Shown here piece after piece: positions 53,616 through 63,472 of a stretch of 64,000 nt of DNA. The position numbers and the translations under genes are program-made. The stretch is taken from assembly GCF_004524775.2 (NCBI RefSeq), contig NZ_CP119081.1:682001-746000 (forward strand), given 5' to 3'. Origin of the DNA: Helcococcus ovis. GTDB lineage: Bacteria; Bacillota; Clostridia; Tissierellales; Peptoniphilaceae. A model generated the notes under the pieces. It searched no databases and was not told the DNA's origin. It saw only the letters and a list, made by a program, of their open reading frames with translations. Every line of letters begins with the position of its first letter. Position 1 is the first letter of the stretch.

Positions 53616-54052
53616 TGAGTAAATCAACAGCTGTCTTAGTTACAGCACACGGGAAATTTTCAGAGGGTATTTTATCCACAATAGAAATGATTGCCGGAAA
53701 ATTTGAAAATGTTAAAAATGTAAATTTTCTTGAAGGTGAAAATTTTGAAACCATAGATAAAAAACTTGTTGAAGCGTATAATTCATTTTCTAATTACGAC
53801 CATATAATTATAATTACTGATTTAATGGGAGGTACTCCTTTTAATCGCTCAGTTATGAATTTTGGTAGTAATGAAAACACACGAGTACTTGCAGGATTAA
53901 ATTTTGCGATGTTATTTACAGCTATTACTACTCAAAATGATAATATAGATTTGTTAGTTAATGAAATTTTAGAATCAGGAAAAGAATCAATTAAAAAATT
54001 TGAGATAGTTGAAATAGAAGATGACTCAGATGAATTTGAAGATGGAATTTAG
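53615..54052 (+). CDS. PTS mannose-family EIIA subunit
   Basis: EIIA takes phosphate from HPr and passes it to EIIB. The 145-residue protein has the phospho-site His12 in VLVTAHGKFSEGI and the DLMGGTPFNRSV block of ManX-type EIIA domains. It starts at the last base of the EIID stop and ends before an intrinsic terminator. Unlike in many species, EIIA and EIIB are separate proteins here. No regulator of the operon is visible in the window except the distant LacI gene. Confidence 0.9.
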   Translation: MSKSTAVLVTAHGKFSEGILSTIEMIAGKFENVKNVNFLEGENFETIDKKLVEAYNSFSNYDHIIIITDLMGGTPFNRSVMNFGSNENTRVLAGLNFAMLFTAITTQNDNIDLLVNEILESGKESIKKFEIVEIEDDSDEFEDGI

Positions 54053-54074
54053 ATATATAATTTCGTTTTAACAA

Positions 54075-54110
54075 GAGAGATAGAGATTAAATTTTCTATC
54101 TCTTTTTAAT
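54075..54110 (+). terminator. Terminator of the PTS operon
   Basis: AGAGATAGA pairs with TCTATCTCT, with TTTTTAATTTT following. Confidence 0.8.
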
Positions 54111-54140
54111 TTTAAACTCATTTTTAGGTTCTTTATCAAC

Positions 54141-54242
54141 TACCCATAATTTAAAAGTAATGTTGGGTAAGATTTAAAGTAACAAATTAAGAAAATTAGA
54201 GCTTAAAGTTTATAATTCTCTTTTATCGTTAAAAATGTAAAT
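54141..54242 (+). repeat. 102-bp intergenic element, copy B
   Basis: Same layout and length as 31541-31642: TACCCATA start, AGTAATGTTGGGTAAG block, a hairpin around AATTAAG...TATAATTCTCTT, and ATGTAAAT end. Here TACCCA can pair with TGGGTA inside the element. A short IS-end-like sequence follows at once. Confidence 0.5.
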
Positions 54243-54258
54243 GATTTTGTGTATAAGT
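54235..54258. repeat. Short IS-end-like sequence
   Basis: ATGTAAATGATTTTGTGTAT closely resembles the terminal repeat of the IS at 4569-6099 (ATGTAAATAATTTTGTGTAT). Only about 24 bp match and no other IS sequence follows. It may be a tiny remnant or a chance match. Confidence 0.35.
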
Positions 54259-54387
54259 TTTATTAAATTCTATAATAGATAGTGTATTATTTATTTTTCC
54301 TGAAGCTACTATAATATAAACAAGTATAGATACTAATTGTAATAAATTTTTCCTGTATAATTTATTATGAAATATATTAAATAAAAT

Positions 54388-54416
54388 TTGACATAAACTA
54401 TTGATTTTGCTATTAT
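54388..54416 (+). promoter_or_regulatory. Promoter of the ylxM-ffh operon
   Basis: Perfect TTGACA (54388-54393), 17-bp spacer, TATTAT (54411-54416). The stretch 54259-54387 holds no other feature that I can see. Confidence 0.75.
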
Positions 54417-54452
54417 ATTTAGTGTCAATGAAAAACCTTGACAGGAGAGTAA

Positions 54453-54791
54453 ATGGAAAAAAATGTAGTTATTAGTATTCTATATGAATACTATGGAAAA
54501 TTACTTACAGATAAACAAGCAGAATCTATCGAAATGCATTATTTAGAAGATTTATCTTTGACTGAAATTGCTGATATTCAAGGTGTGTCTAAGCAAAGCA
54601 TTTCTGAAACAATTAAGCGTTCAGAAAAAGCTTTATTGGATTTTGAGAAAGGCATAGGCATGTATAAAAGATCAAATGAACTGAGTGAGCTTGTTGATAG
54701 ATTAGAAAAAAATTTGATTAATGATCTCGATGATGAAGAATATTCAAAATACATTGATTTGATTTTTCAAATTAAAACAAAATTAAAATAG
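54453..54791 (+). CDS. ylxM: YlxM-family DNA/RNA-binding protein of the SRP locus
   Basis: YlxM is a helix-turn-helix protein that modulates the SRP GTPases in streptococci. The 112-residue product has the family start LYEYYGKLLTDKQAESIEMHYLEDLSL and an HTH resembling sigma-70 region 4 (EIADIQGVSKQSISETIKR). It is directly before ffh, the constant ylxM-ffh pair. Confidence 0.93.
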   Translation: MEKNVVISILYEYYGKLLTDKQAESIEMHYLEDLSLTEIADIQGVSKQSISETIKRSEKALLDFEKGIGMYKRSNELSELVDRLEKNLINDLDDEEYSKYIDLIFQIKTKLK

Positions 54792-54801
54792 GATGTGCTA
54801 A

Positions 54802-56133
54802 ATGTTTGAAAATTTATCGGATAGACTACAAAACCTTATGAGTAATCTTAGAGGTAAGGGAAAACTTACTGAAAAAGATATTGATACAGCAATGAGAGAA
54901 ATTAGATTGGCTTTACTTGAAGCTGATGTAAACTTTAAGGTTGTTAAAAGTTTTGTACAAAAAGTTAAAGAGAGAGCTTTAGGTGCTGATGTTATGCAGA
55001 GTTTAACTCCTGGACAGATGGTTGTAAAAATTGTTAATGAAGAATTAATTAACTTGATGAGTGATAATAATCAGGAACTTAAATTTTCATCAAAATTACC
55101 TACAGTAATTATGATGGTAGGTTTACAAGGTGCTGGTAAAACAACTCAAACAGGCAAATTAGCTCTTTTACTAAAGAAAAAAAACAAGAAACCATTACTT
55201 GTTGCAGGAGATATATATAGACCAGCAGCTATTGAGCAGTTAAAAGTTGTCGGACAAAAAGTTGAAGTACCTGTTTTTTCTTTAGGTAAAATTGATCCTG
55301 TAGAAATTGCAAAATGCGGTATTGAAGAAGCAAAGAAAAATGGTAATGATGTGGTTATTATAGATACGGCTGGTAGACTTCATATTGATGATGAATTAAT
55401 GCATGAATTAAAAGCAATTAAGGAAAATGTTGAAGTTACAGAAACTTTATTAGTAGTTGATTCAATGACCGGTCAAGATGCTGTTAATGTTGCTAAATCA
55501 TTCAATGAGCAAATTGATATTACAGGTATCCTTATGACAAAGCTTGATGGGGATACAAGAGGTGGTGCTGCACTTTCAATTAGAGCGGTTACGGAAAAAC
55601 CAATAAAGTTTATTGGTACTGGTGAAACGATGGGAGATTTGGAACAATTCCATCCGGATAGATTAGTATCAAGAATATTAGGTATGGGTGATGTATTATC
55701 ACTTATTGAAAAAGCCGAACAAGCATTAGATAAGGAAAAAGCAAAAGAACTTGAAGAAAAATTAAGAAATCAATCTTTTGATTTCAATGATTTTCTTTCA
55801 CAAATTTCTCAGATGAGAAATATGGGTCCTTTAGAAGAATTATTAAAAATGATACCTGGAGTAAATGCTAAAGCATTAAAGGGTATGAATTTTGATACAA
55901 AGGCAATAGATAGAATTGAGGCGATTATTAGGTCAATGACAAATGATGAACGTGAAAAACCTAATATTATTGATAATTCTAGAAAGAAAAGAATCGCAAA
56001 TGGTTCAGGTACAAATATTGGAGAAGTAAATAAATTACTTAAACAGTTTGATGACACTAAAAAAATGATGAAAAAAATGGGTGTTATGAACAAAAAAATG
56101 AAAAAAGGGAAAAAGAGATTCCCATTCTTTTAA
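54802..56133 (+). CDS. ffh: Signal recognition particle protein Ffh
   Basis: Ffh is the SRP54 GTPase that targets membrane proteins to FtsY. The 443-residue protein has the N domain, G1 GLQGAGKTT at 107-115, [19 protein letters not shown] and the M domain. The M domain has GGMG-type [23 protein letters not shown] and a Lys/Met-rich C-terminus. The length is normal. The 4.5S/scRNA gene (ffs) is not in the window. rpsP follows after 17 bp. Confidence 0.96.
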   Translation: MFENLSDRLQNLMSNLRGKGKLTEKDIDTAMREIRLALLEADVNFKVVKSFVQKVKERALGADVMQSLTPGQMVVKIVNEELINLMSDNNQELKFSSKLPTVIMMVGLQGAGKTTQTGKLALLLKKKNKKPLLVAGDIYRPAAIEQLKVVGQKVEVPVFSLGKIDPVEIAKCGIEEAKKNGNDVVIIDTAGRLHIDDELMHELKAIKENVEVTETLLVVDSMTGQDAVNVAKSFNEQIDITGILMTKLDGDTRGGAALSIRAVTEKPIKFIGTGETMGDLEQFHPDRLVSRILGMGDVLSLIEKAEQALDKEKAKELEEKLRNQSFDFNDFLSQISQMRNMGPLEELLKMIPGVNAKALKGMNFDTKAIDRIEAIIRSMTNDEREKPNIIDNSRKKRIANGSGTNIGEVNKLLKQFDDTKKMMKKMGVMNKKMKKGKKRFPFF

Positions 56134-56150
56134 AAACATGGAGGAAAAAT

Positions 56151-56552
56151 ATGGCAGTAAAAATTAGAATGAAAAGATTAGGTGCTAAGAAAAGACCTTT
56201 CTACAGAATAGTTGTAGCAGATGAAAGATCACCAAGAGATGGTAAATTTATAGAAGAAATCGGATACTATAATCCAATTTCAGAACCAAAAGTATTTAAA
56301 ATTGATAGTGAAAGAGTACAATACTGGATGGGCGTAGGGGCAAAACCAACAACAACAGTAGCTAGATTATTAAAAACAGACTTTGAAGATTTAGCTAAAA
56401 AAGTAGAAGAAAAGAAGAAAGCAGAAGCTGAAAAAAGAGCTAAAGAAGCAGAAGAAAGAAGAATAGCTAGAGAAAAAGCAGAAGCTGAAGCAAAGGCTAA
56501 GGCAGAAGCTGAAGCAGCAGCTGCAGAAGAAGTTGAAGAATCAGCAGAGTAA
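56151..56552 (+). CDS. rpsP: 30S ribosomal protein S16 with a long charged tail
   Basis: S16 helps assemble the 30S body. The first 80 or so residues are a typical S16 ([29 protein letters not shown], and [13 protein letters not shown]). A further 45-50 residues rich in Lys, Ala and Glu ([16 protein letters not shown] and following) extend it to 133. S16 is usually 80-90 residues, so the tail is an added helix. Strong AGGAG precedes the ATG. Confidence 0.94.
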   Translation: MAVKIRMKRLGAKKRPFYRIVVADERSPRDGKFIEEIGYYNPISEPKVFKIDSERVQYWMGVGAKPTTTVARLLKTDFEDLAKKVEEKKKAEAEKRAKEAEERRIAREKAEAEAKAKAEAEAAAAEEVEESAE

Positions 56553-56565
56553 TTTGGATAATAAA

Positions 56566-56811
56566 ATGAATGAAATAGTAGAATATATTGCTAAAGTATT
56601 AGTTACTAATCCGGAAGATGTTAAAGTAATTACTGAAATAAATGAAGGTATAGTAGATATTAAATTATTGGTAAATGCGGATGATATGGGAAAGATTATT
56701 GGTAAGCAAGGTAAGATTGCAAATTCAATAAGATCTATATTAAAGGCATGTGCTATTAAAGAGCAAAAGAAAGTAAATTTAGTGATTGATGCAAATAATG
56801 AACAAAATTAA
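56566..56811 (+). CDS. khpA: KH-domain RNA-binding protein KhpA
   Basis: KhpA is a small RNA-binding protein that works with KhpB in cell-division control and sRNA binding in several Firmicutes. The 81-residue protein is one KH domain with the GxxG loop (IIGKQGKIANSIRSI). ATG 56566 gives the standard start (MNEIVEYIAKVLV). An in-frame upstream ATG overlaps rpsP. It overlaps rimM by 14 bp, in the classic rpsP-khpA-rimM-trmD-rplS order. Confidence 0.9.
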   Translation: MNEIVEYIAKVLVTNPEDVKVITEINEGIVDIKLLVNADDMGKIIGKQGKIANSIRSILKACAIKEQKKVNLVIDANNEQN

Positions 56812-57283
56812 AGTTGGTAAAATCATAAATACACATGGGATTAAAGGAGAGCTTAAAATCTCAAAAACAGGTGTTGAAAGTTTTGATAGAGATATTCCAT
56901 ATTATATCGGAAATGATAATATTGAGTATAGTATTGAAAAAGTTAGAAAACACAAAGATAATGTAATGATCACATTAAAAGGTTTTAATAATATAAACGA
57001 AGTATTGAAATTTAAGGATAAAGATATATTTATTAATGAAGGTGATATGATAGGTTTAGATGATGATGAATATTATATTAATGAGTTAATTGATATGGTA
57101 GTTTATAATCAGGATAATCATAAAATTGGAGTAATAAAAGATGTGCTTAAATATGATGTTAATGATATATATATTGTTAAAAGCAAGGATCATGAAATTA
57201 TGATACCGGCAGTAAAGGAGTTTATTTTATCAGTTGATTTAGATAATAGAAAAATTGTTGTAAAACTTATAGAAGGCATGTAA
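56798..57283 (+). CDS. rimM: Ribosome maturation factor RimM
   Basis: RimM aids assembly of the 30S head by binding S19. The 161-residue protein has the N-terminal KVGKIINTHGIKGELKI block and a C-terminal PRC-barrel (YYINELIDMVVYNQDNHKIGVIKDV, DIYIVKSKDHEIMIPAVKEFI). ATG 56798 lies inside the end of khpA without a strong ribosome site, so it probably relies on coupling. Its stop overlaps the trmD start. Confidence 0.93.
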   Translation: MNKIKVGKIINTHGIKGELKISKTGVESFDRDIPYYIGNDNIEYSIEKVRKHKDNVMITLKGFNNINEVLKFKDKDIFINEGDMIGLDDDEYYINELIDMVVYNQDNHKIGVIKDVLKYDVNDIYIVKSKDHEIMIPAVKEFILSVDLDNRKIVVKLIEGM

Positions 57284-57978
57284 TGAAAATTGATATTTTA
57301 ACTTTATTTCCAAATACTTTTGATTTCTTAAAAGTTTATGGAGTTATTGGAAAAGCAGTTGAAAATAATATTATAGAAATAAACACTATTGATATTAGAA
57401 GATTTTCAAAAAATAAACATAATAAAGTTGATGATGAAGTATATGGGGGATCTGCAGGCATGCTTATGACAATGCAGCCGGTTGTAGATGCGATTGAAAG
57501 TGTCAGAACAGAAGATTGTAAGGTGATATTTTTAAGTCCTCAAGGAAAGGTATTAAATCAAGGGATCGCAATTGATTTATCAAAAGAAAGTCATTTGATT
57601 TTACTTTGTGGGCATTATGAAGGAATTGATTCAAGAGTTATAAATAATTTTGTCGATTATGAAATATCTATTGGAGATTATGTTTTAACAGGAGGAGAAA
57701 TACCTGCTATGGTTTTAATTGATGCAGTTACAAGACTCATAGACGATGTACTTGGAAATGATCTATCATATAAAACAGATTCACATTACAATATTTTATT
57801 ACAACATGATCATTTTACTAGACCTAGAGAATATTTAGGATACAAGGTTCCGGAAGTTTTATTTTCGGGAAATCATAAATTAATTGAAGAATGGCAAATT
57901 AAAAGTAGTATTGAAAATACTAAGAAAAAAAGACCGGATTTATATGAAAAATATATTGAAAGTATAAGAAAGGAATAG
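57283..57978 (+). CDS. trmD: tRNA (guanine37-N1)-methyltransferase TrmD
   Basis: TrmD makes m1G37 in several tRNAs, preventing frameshifts. The 231-residue SPOUT methyltransferase has the knot region [27 protein letters not shown], and [17 protein letters not shown], all diagnostic. The start is an overlapping TAATG with rimM. It precedes rplS. Confidence 0.96.
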   Translation: MKIDILTLFPNTFDFLKVYGVIGKAVENNIIEINTIDIRRFSKNKHNKVDDEVYGGSAGMLMTMQPVVDAIESVRTEDCKVIFLSPQGKVLNQGIAIDLSKESHLILLCGHYEGIDSRVINNFVDYEISIGDYVLTGGEIPAMVLIDAVTRLIDDVLGNDLSYKTDSHYNILLQHDHFTRPREYLGYKVPEVLFSGNHKLIEEWQIKSSIENTKKKRPDLYEKYIESIRKE

Positions 57979-57980
57979 TT

Positions 57981-58328
57981 ATGGAAATCATAAGACAATT
58001 AGAAGAAGAACAAAAGAAAGACTCTTTACCAGAAATTCTTGTTGGTGATTATGTAAAAGTAGATTATAGAATTAAAGAAGGTTCAAGAGAAAGAATTCAA
58101 ATGTTTGAAGGAACAATTATTAAAATTCAAGGAGAAGGTGTTAGAAGTACATTCACAGTAAGAAGACTTGCTTACGGAGTTGGTGTAGAAAGAACATTCT
58201 TAATTCATTCACCAAGAGTTGAAAATATAAAAGTAGTAAGACATGGTAAAGCAAGAAGAGCTAGATTATTCTACTTAAGAAATAGAATTGGTAAAGCTGC
58301 TAAATTGAAAGAAAAAACAGATTACTAA
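57981..58328 (+). CDS. rplS: 50S ribosomal protein L19
   Basis: L19 lies at the 30S-50S interface. The 115-residue protein has [34 protein letters not shown], and [20 protein letters not shown], with the [19 protein letters not shown] tail. The length is normal. It closes the rpsP-rplS operon before an intrinsic terminator. Confidence 0.96.
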   Translation: MEIIRQLEEEQKKDSLPEILVGDYVKVDYRIKEGSRERIQMFEGTIIKIQGEGVRSTFTVRRLAYGVGVERTFLIHSPRVENIKVVRHGKARRARLFYLRNRIGKAAKLKEKTDY

Positions 58329-58332
58329 GATT

Positions 58333-58361
58333 TAGGTTAGACATTTGTCTGACCTTTTTTT
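58333..58361 (+). terminator. Terminator after rplS
   Basis: AGGTTAGAC pairs with GTCTGACCT around ATTT and runs into TTTTTT. rbgA starts just 16 bp later. Confidence 0.8.
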
Positions 58362-58376
58362 ATACAAGGAGGTAAT

Positions 58377-59252
58377 ATGCAAATTAACTGGTATCCGGGG
58401 CATATGAAAAAATCTCTTGATAAAATAAGAGAATCATTAAAATTGGTTGATATAGTTGCGGAAATTGTCGATTCAAGAATACCGATAAGTTCAAGAAATC
58501 CTGTTATTGATGATATAATCAAGGATTTTCCAAGGCTAATTATTTTAAATAAAGTAGATATGTCAAATCCTTTTGAAACTAAAAAGTGGATAAAATATTT
58601 TAATGATAGAGGAATAGAAGTTATAGAATATAACTCAACTAAAGATAAAAAAACAAATGAATTATATAAAACTGCAAGAAAATCATTAACAAAATTATTT
58701 GAAAAGCGTAAGGAAAAAAATATAAAAGATACAACTATAAGAATGATGGTTGTAGGGATACCCAATGTTGGAAAATCAACATTTATAAATAATATTTCTA
58801 TGAGAAAAGGAACCAAGGTTGGAAATAGACCGGGGGTAACTCGTACAAATCAATGGATTAAAACAAATAGTGACTTAATGCTTTTGGATACGCCGGGTGT
58901 TTTATGGCCAAAATTAGAATTACATGATGGTGGTAAAAATTTGGCATTTACAGGTGCTATTAAGGATGAAATATTAGAAATTGAGGATTTATGTTTTGAA
59001 TTTATAAAAAAATTACAAGAAATATCTCCAAGGAGTTTACAGAAAAGATATGAAGTGGATCCGTCGCTTCCAGCTTTGGAAATAATGGATAAAATTGCCA
59101 TAAAGTTTGGAGCAATTCAAAGAGGAAGTGAAATTGACTATTTTAAGGTTTCAAATATAATTTTTGATGACTTTAGAAAAGTTAGAATTGACAGAATTAC
59201 ACTTGAAAGAGTAGAAGATAATTTAGAAATTAAAGATATTAATAAAATGTAA
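58377..59252 (+). CDS. rbgA: Ribosome biogenesis GTPase RbgA (YlqF)
   Basis: RbgA assists late 50S assembly. The 291-residue protein is a circularly permuted GTPase: G4 (NKVD) near residue 60, G1 (GIPNVGKST) near 127, and G3 (DTPG) near 170. The N-terminal block NWYPGHMKKSL is diagnostic. The C-terminal domain runs to about 285. AAGGAGG precedes the ATG. It is followed by rnhB, the usual rplS-rbgA-rnhB order. Confidence 0.95.
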   Translation: MQINWYPGHMKKSLDKIRESLKLVDIVAEIVDSRIPISSRNPVIDDIIKDFPRLIILNKVDMSNPFETKKWIKYFNDRGIEVIEYNSTKDKKTNELYKTARKSLTKLFEKRKEKNIKDTTIRMMVVGIPNVGKSTFINNISMRKGTKVGNRPGVTRTNQWIKTNSDLMLLDTPGVLWPKLELHDGGKNLAFTGAIKDEILEIEDLCFEFIKKLQEISPRSLQKRYEVDPSLPALEIMDKIAIKFGAIQRGSEIDYFKVSNIIFDDFRKVRIDRITLERVEDNLEIKDINKM

Positions 59253-59299
59253 TAATAATGACAGTTTCATTTATAAAATATGATGTATAATGAGGGTAT

Positions 59300-59962
59300 A
59301 TGAAAATTAAACTAAAGAGAGATCAGCTAGATATTTTAATTGAAAAATCAAAAAACTATACAAATATATGTGGTGTTGATGAGGTTGGAAGAGGGCCAAT
59401 TGCCGGACCAGTTGTTAGTTGTGCTGTAATAATGGGTGAGAATCATATAGAAGGAGTGAAAGACTCTAAAAAACTTACAGATAAGAAAAGGAGATTACTT
59501 GCTAAAGACATATTTGAAAATGCTATTGCAGTAGGATATGGAGTAGTAGATAATTATGTTATTGACGAAATAAATATCAGACAAGCAAGTCTTTTAGCTA
59601 TGAAAAATGCTGTTGAAAATATGAAAGATAAAGATGGAAATCATATTAAAGCAAATCTTATACTTATTGATGCGGAGTTAATTGATTCAGATATTGACCA
59701 AATAGGGATTATATCGGGTGATGATTTAGTTTATGAGATATCTTGTGCATCGATATTAGCTAAAATTTATAGAGATGATATGATGATTGAATATTCAAAA
59801 AAATATCCTGAATATATGTTTGAAGCACATAAAGGTTATGGCACAAAAAAACATTATGAAGTAATAGATTCTAATGGTATTACGGATATCCATAGGAAAT
59901 CCTTTATGAAAAAATATTATGAACAAGCTAATGGGAAAACTGGGCGAGGAAATAGCCTGTAG
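59300..59962 (+). CDS. rnhB: Ribonuclease HII
   Basis: RNase HII removes ribonucleotides from DNA. The 220-residue protein has the catalytic DEVGRGP at 27-33, KDSKKLTDKKR, and LIDAEL with further acidic residues, followed by SCASILAKIYRD and HKGYGTKKHYE. The length is normal. The last 44 bases overlap yraN. Confidence 0.95.
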   Translation: MKIKLKRDQLDILIEKSKNYTNICGVDEVGRGPIAGPVVSCAVIMGENHIEGVKDSKKLTDKKRRLLAKDIFENAIAVGYGVVDNYVIDEINIRQASLLAMKNAVENMKDKDGNHIKANLILIDAELIDSDIDQIGIISGDDLVYEISCASILAKIYRDDMMIEYSKKYPEYMFEAHKGYGTKKHYEVIDSNGITDIHRKSFMKKYYEQANGKTGRGNSL

Positions 59963-60260
59963 ATATTTAATAAAAAATGATTATAAAATACTAGAGAGAA
60001 ATTATGCTACTAAATTCGCAGAAGTAGATATAATTGCAATTAAAAATATGACGATAGTAATTGTCGAAGTTAAAACTAGAAAAAATAGTGATGTTTTACA
60101 TGCATCTCAAGCTGTAGATTATAGGAAAATTAAAAAATTAAAAACAATAGCTCTATATTATATAGATCAAAATAATTTATATGATTATAATTTGAGATTT
60201 GACATAATTGAATGTTATTGGCAAAGGAAAAAAATTAACCATATTATAAATGCATTTTGA
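59919..60260 (+). CDS. yraN: UPF0102 protein YraN (predicted nuclease-like fold)
   Basis: The 113-residue protein begins GKLGEEIACRYLIKNDYKILERNY and has AEVDIIAI and VIVEVKTRKN, the acid/Lys set of a PDDEXK-like fold. The cellular role is unknown. It often sits between rnhB and dprA. Its start lies inside rnhB. The ATG at 59919 has no spaced ribosome site, so coupling is likely. Confidence 0.9.
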   Translation: MNKLMGKLGEEIACRYLIKNDYKILERNYATKFAEVDIIAIKNMTIVIVEVKTRKNSDVLHASQAVDYRKIKKLKTIALYYIDQNNLYDYNLRFDIIECYWQRKKINHIINAF

Positions 60261-60267
60261 GGTGACT

Positions 60268-61347
60268 ATGAATTCATATAAAGACATAATTTTATTTTTA
60301 AATATATTAAATATTAATAATTTGAGAATCAGAAATTTTATAAGTGAGGGGCTTCTTAATACATTTTCAGAGATTAGGTTTGAAAATATTGATAAGCTCT
60401 TATTTTTAACTGATAAAGAAAAAAACAATATTAAATTAAATTTTAAAAAATTTAGTCTAGAGGACTATAAATATAAATTGGAAATTTCCGGAATAAAATA
60501 TGTAACAATTTTAGATGAAAATTATCCCGATAGATTAAGAAATATTTATAATGCTCCGGCAATAATTTATTATAAAGGGAATAGAAATATTAATTTTAAT
60601 AATTGTTTAGCTGTTGTAGGCACCAGAAAACCTACAGAATATGGTTTATGGGCGACTAAAAAAATAATTACAGAATTGACAGGACATGATATATGTATAG
60701 TATCTGGTATGGCAACCGGGATTGATGCATGTGCCCATAATACGGCAATTGAAAATAATATCCCTACAATAGGAATTTTAGCCTCATCCTTGGAAATTAG
60801 ATATCCTAAATCAAATAATTATTTATATGATAAAATGCAAAATGAATTATTAATTTCAGAATTTCCATTATTTACAAATCCTCAAAAACAAAATTTTATT
60901 TTTAGAAATAGAATAATTTCTGGATTGTCATTTGGAACATTAATAGTACAAGCGGCTGAAAAAAGCGGATCGCTTATAACAGCTAAATACGCTATTGAAC
61001 AAAATAGAGATTTATTTGTTGTTCCCGGAAATATTAACAGTGAATACTCTAAAGGTTGTAATAATCTGATTAAATTTGGAGCGAAAATGGTTCAATCAGG
61101 CTTGGATATATTAGAAGACATACCATTTATAAAAGAAATAAATAAAATTAATATAATTAATGATAATTATAACTTTTCAAATAAGCATTTAGAGGTTATA
61201 AATGTTTTGAGTGGTAATATTTTGAGTATAAATAATATATCTAATCTAACTAAAATTAATATTGGAGAATTATATAAAATAATTTTTGAATTAGAAAGTA
61301 AAAATGTAGTTTTAAATGTAAAGGAAGATTTTTATACATTAAATTAA
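60268..61347 (+). CDS. dprA: DNA processing protein DprA
   Basis: DprA loads RecA on single-stranded DNA during transformation and protects incoming DNA. The 359-residue protein has the Rossmann core: AVVGTRKPTEYG, SGMATGIDACAH, LASSLEIRYP, and FPLFTNPQKQNFIFRNRIISGLS. A winged-helix-like C-terminus follows. ATG 60268 follows GAGGTGACT, whereas 60250 overlaps yraN. No other competence genes are in the window. Confidence 0.92.
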   Translation: MNSYKDIILFLNILNINNLRIRNFISEGLLNTFSEIRFENIDKLLFLTDKEKNNIKLNFKKFSLEDYKYKLEISGIKYVTILDENYPDRLRNIYNAPAIIYYKGNRNINFNNCLAVVGTRKPTEYGLWATKKIITELTGHDICIVSGMATGIDACAHNTAIENNIPTIGILASSLEIRYPKSNNYLYDKMQNELLISEFPLFTNPQKQNFIFRNRIISGLSFGTLIVQAAEKSGSLITAKYAIEQNRDLFVVPGNINSEYSKGCNNLIKFGAKMVQSGLDILEDIPFIKEINKINIINDNYNFSNKHLEVINVLSGNILSINNISNLTKINIGELYKIIFELESKNVVLNVKEDFYTLN

Positions 61348-61351
61348 ATAT

Positions 61352-61379
61352 TTGTATTTAAAATTATTTATGGTATTAT
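61352..61379 (+). promoter_or_regulatory. topA promoter
   Basis: TTGTAT (61352-61357), 16-bp spacer, TATTAT (61374-61379). It lies in the 63-bp gap before topA. Confidence 0.55.
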
Positions 61380-61410
61380 TACTTTTGTAGTAAAATAATG
61401 GGAGGATAAT

Positions 61411-63468
61411 GTGGCTAAAAATTTAATTATTGTAGAATCACCTACAAAGGCTAAAACAATTGGAAAATTTTTAGGAAAAAATTATAAGATAATGGCTTCA
61501 GTTGGGCATTTAAGAGATCTTCCAAAAAGTAGGATGGGTGTAGATGTTGAAAACAATTTTGAACCGGAATATATTAATGTAAGAGGAAAAGCTTCAACAA
61601 TAAATGCAATAAAAGCAGAAGCAAAAAAAGTAGATAATGTTTATCTTGCATCTGATCCTGATAGAGAGGGTGAAGCAATAGCATGGCATTTAGCATTTTT
61701 ATTGGATTTAGATTTGAAAGAAAAAAATAGAGTTGTATTTCCGGAAATTACAAAAGAAACAGTAAAAGAGGCAATCAAACATCCACGTGCAATTAATTTA
61801 AATCTTGTTGATGCACAACAAGCAAGAAGAATACTTGATAGAATTGTAGGTTATAAACTTTCTCCGATTTTATGGAAAAAAGTTAAAAACGGTTTATCAG
61901 CAGGAAGAGTTCAATCAGCTGCATTGAAACTTATAATTGATCGTGAAAATGAAATAAGAAAGTTTATTCCAGAAGAATATTGGAGTATAGATTTTGTTGC
62001 AACTCATAACAAAATTGATTTCACTGGGGATTTTATTGGAGAATATATAGATAACAAAATTAAAAATATTAAATTAACTAATGAAAATGATGTTGATAAT
62101 ATAATATCTAAAATAGATAAGGACAATTTTAAGATTATTGATAAGGATGTAAAGGAAAAAAGTAGAAAACCATACGAACCTTTTACTACATCAACATTAC
62201 AACAAGAAGCATCTAAAAGAATATACTTTTCAACTTCAAAAACGATGTCTGTTGCACAACAACTATACGAAGGGATAAATGTTGGTGAAGGATCTGTTGG
62301 ACTAATATCATATATGAGAACAGATTCTACAAGACTTTCAAATGGGATAATTGATGAAGCAATTTCATATATTAATGAAAATTATGGTAAAGAATATGCT
62401 TCAAAAGGAAGGTCATATAATAAGAAGAAAAGTGGTTCACAGGATGCCCATGAAGCTGTAAGAGTTTCATCAATTTATAGGACACCTGAAAAAATAAGAG
62501 ATTATTTAACTACTGATCAATATAAATTATATAGATTAATATGGGAAAGAACACTTGCATCACAAATGAAAGATAGTAAATATTTATCTACTAGATATGA
62601 TTTTGAAAGCAATGGTATTTTATTTAGAGCAAATGGTTCGATAGTTACTTTTGATGGATTTTCAAAAGTTTGGACCATTGCTGATAAAAAAGTTGAGCTT
62701 CCTAATTTTGAAATTGGAGATGTATTTTCAGCATCTAAAATTAATAAGGAAAAGCATTTTACAAAACCAAAGGCTAGATTTACAGAAGCTTCATTAGTGA
62801 AGGAATTAGAAAAAAATGGTATTGGTAGACCTTCGACTTATTCATCAATAATTAAAAGTTTATTGAGTAGATATTATGTTGAATTTGAAGAAAAATCACT
62901 AGTACCTACAGAAATAGGATTTACTGTTATTGAATTATTATTACAATATTTCAAGACGATAATAAATGAAGATTTTACAGCTGAGATGGAAAATAGTTTA
63001 GATAAAATTGAAGAATCAGATGTTGAATGGAGAAAATTAATTAAAGATTTTTATGATAAATTTGATGAACTGTTGAAAAAAGCTGAAAATTCAAGTAAAG
63101 ATTTTGAAATTAAAGATAAACCAACTGGAGAAAAATGTCCGGAATGTGGAGAAGACTTACTTTATAAAAAAGGAAGAAATGGAGATTTTATTGGTTGCTC
63201 TAATTTTCCTAAATGTACATTCACTAAAAACATTGTAAAAGAATTGGGTATAGTCTGTCCTAAATGTGGTGGAAAAATAATTGAAAAAATCTCAAAAAGA
63301 GGAAAAGTTTTTTATGGCTGTGAAAATTATCCTCAATGTGATTGGGCTTCTTGGGATAAACCAACAGGAGAAAAATGTGCAGAATGTGGTGATTTAATGG
63401 TTCATAGAAAAAATAGAAAAATGGATGCAATTATTTGCAATAATGAAAATTGTATAAGAAATAAATAA
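61411..63468 (+). CDS. topA: DNA topoisomerase I
   Basis: TopA relaxes negative supercoils. The 685-residue protein has the TOPRIM domain (IIVESPTKAKTIGKF, and DPDREGEAIAWHL with the DxD acids). The catalytic Tyr301 lies in ISYMRTDSTRLS. Three C-terminal zinc-ribbon-like units follow (CPECG...CSNFPKC, CPKCGG...CENYPQC, CAECG...CNNENC). The GTG start at 61411 has GGGAGGATAA before it. In many Bacillota it directly follows dprA, as here. Confidence 0.96.
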   Translation: MAKNLIIVESPTKAKTIGKFLGKNYKIMASVGHLRDLPKSRMGVDVENNFEPEYINVRGKASTINAIKAEAKKVDNVYLASDPDREGEAIAWHLAFLLDLDLKEKNRVVFPEITKETVKEAIKHPRAINLNLVDAQQARRILDRIVGYKLSPILWKKVKNGLSAGRVQSAALKLIIDRENEIRKFIPEEYWSIDFVATHNKIDFTGDFIGEYIDNKIKNIKLTNENDVDNIISKIDKDNFKIIDKDVKEKSRKPYEPFTTSTLQQEASKRIYFSTSKTMSVAQQLYEGINVGEGSVGLISYMRTDSTRLSNGIIDEAISYINENYGKEYASKGRSYNKKKSGSQDAHEAVRVSSIYRTPEKIRDYLTTDQYKLYRLIWERTLASQMKDSKYLSTRYDFESNGILFRANGSIVTFDGFSKVWTIADKKVELPNFEIGDVFSASKINKEKHFTKPKARFTEASLVKELEKNGIGRPSTYSSIIKSLLSRYYVEFEEKSLVPTEIGFTVIELLLQYFKTIINEDFTAEMENSLDKIEESDVEWRKLIKDFYDKFDELLKKAENSSKDFEIKDKPTGEKCPECGEDLLYKKGRNGDFIGCSNFPKCTFTKNIVKELGIVCPKCGGKIIEKISKRGKVFYGCENYPQCDWASWDKPTGEKCAECGDLMVHRKNRKMDAIICNNENCIRNK

Positions 63469-63472
63469 AAAA

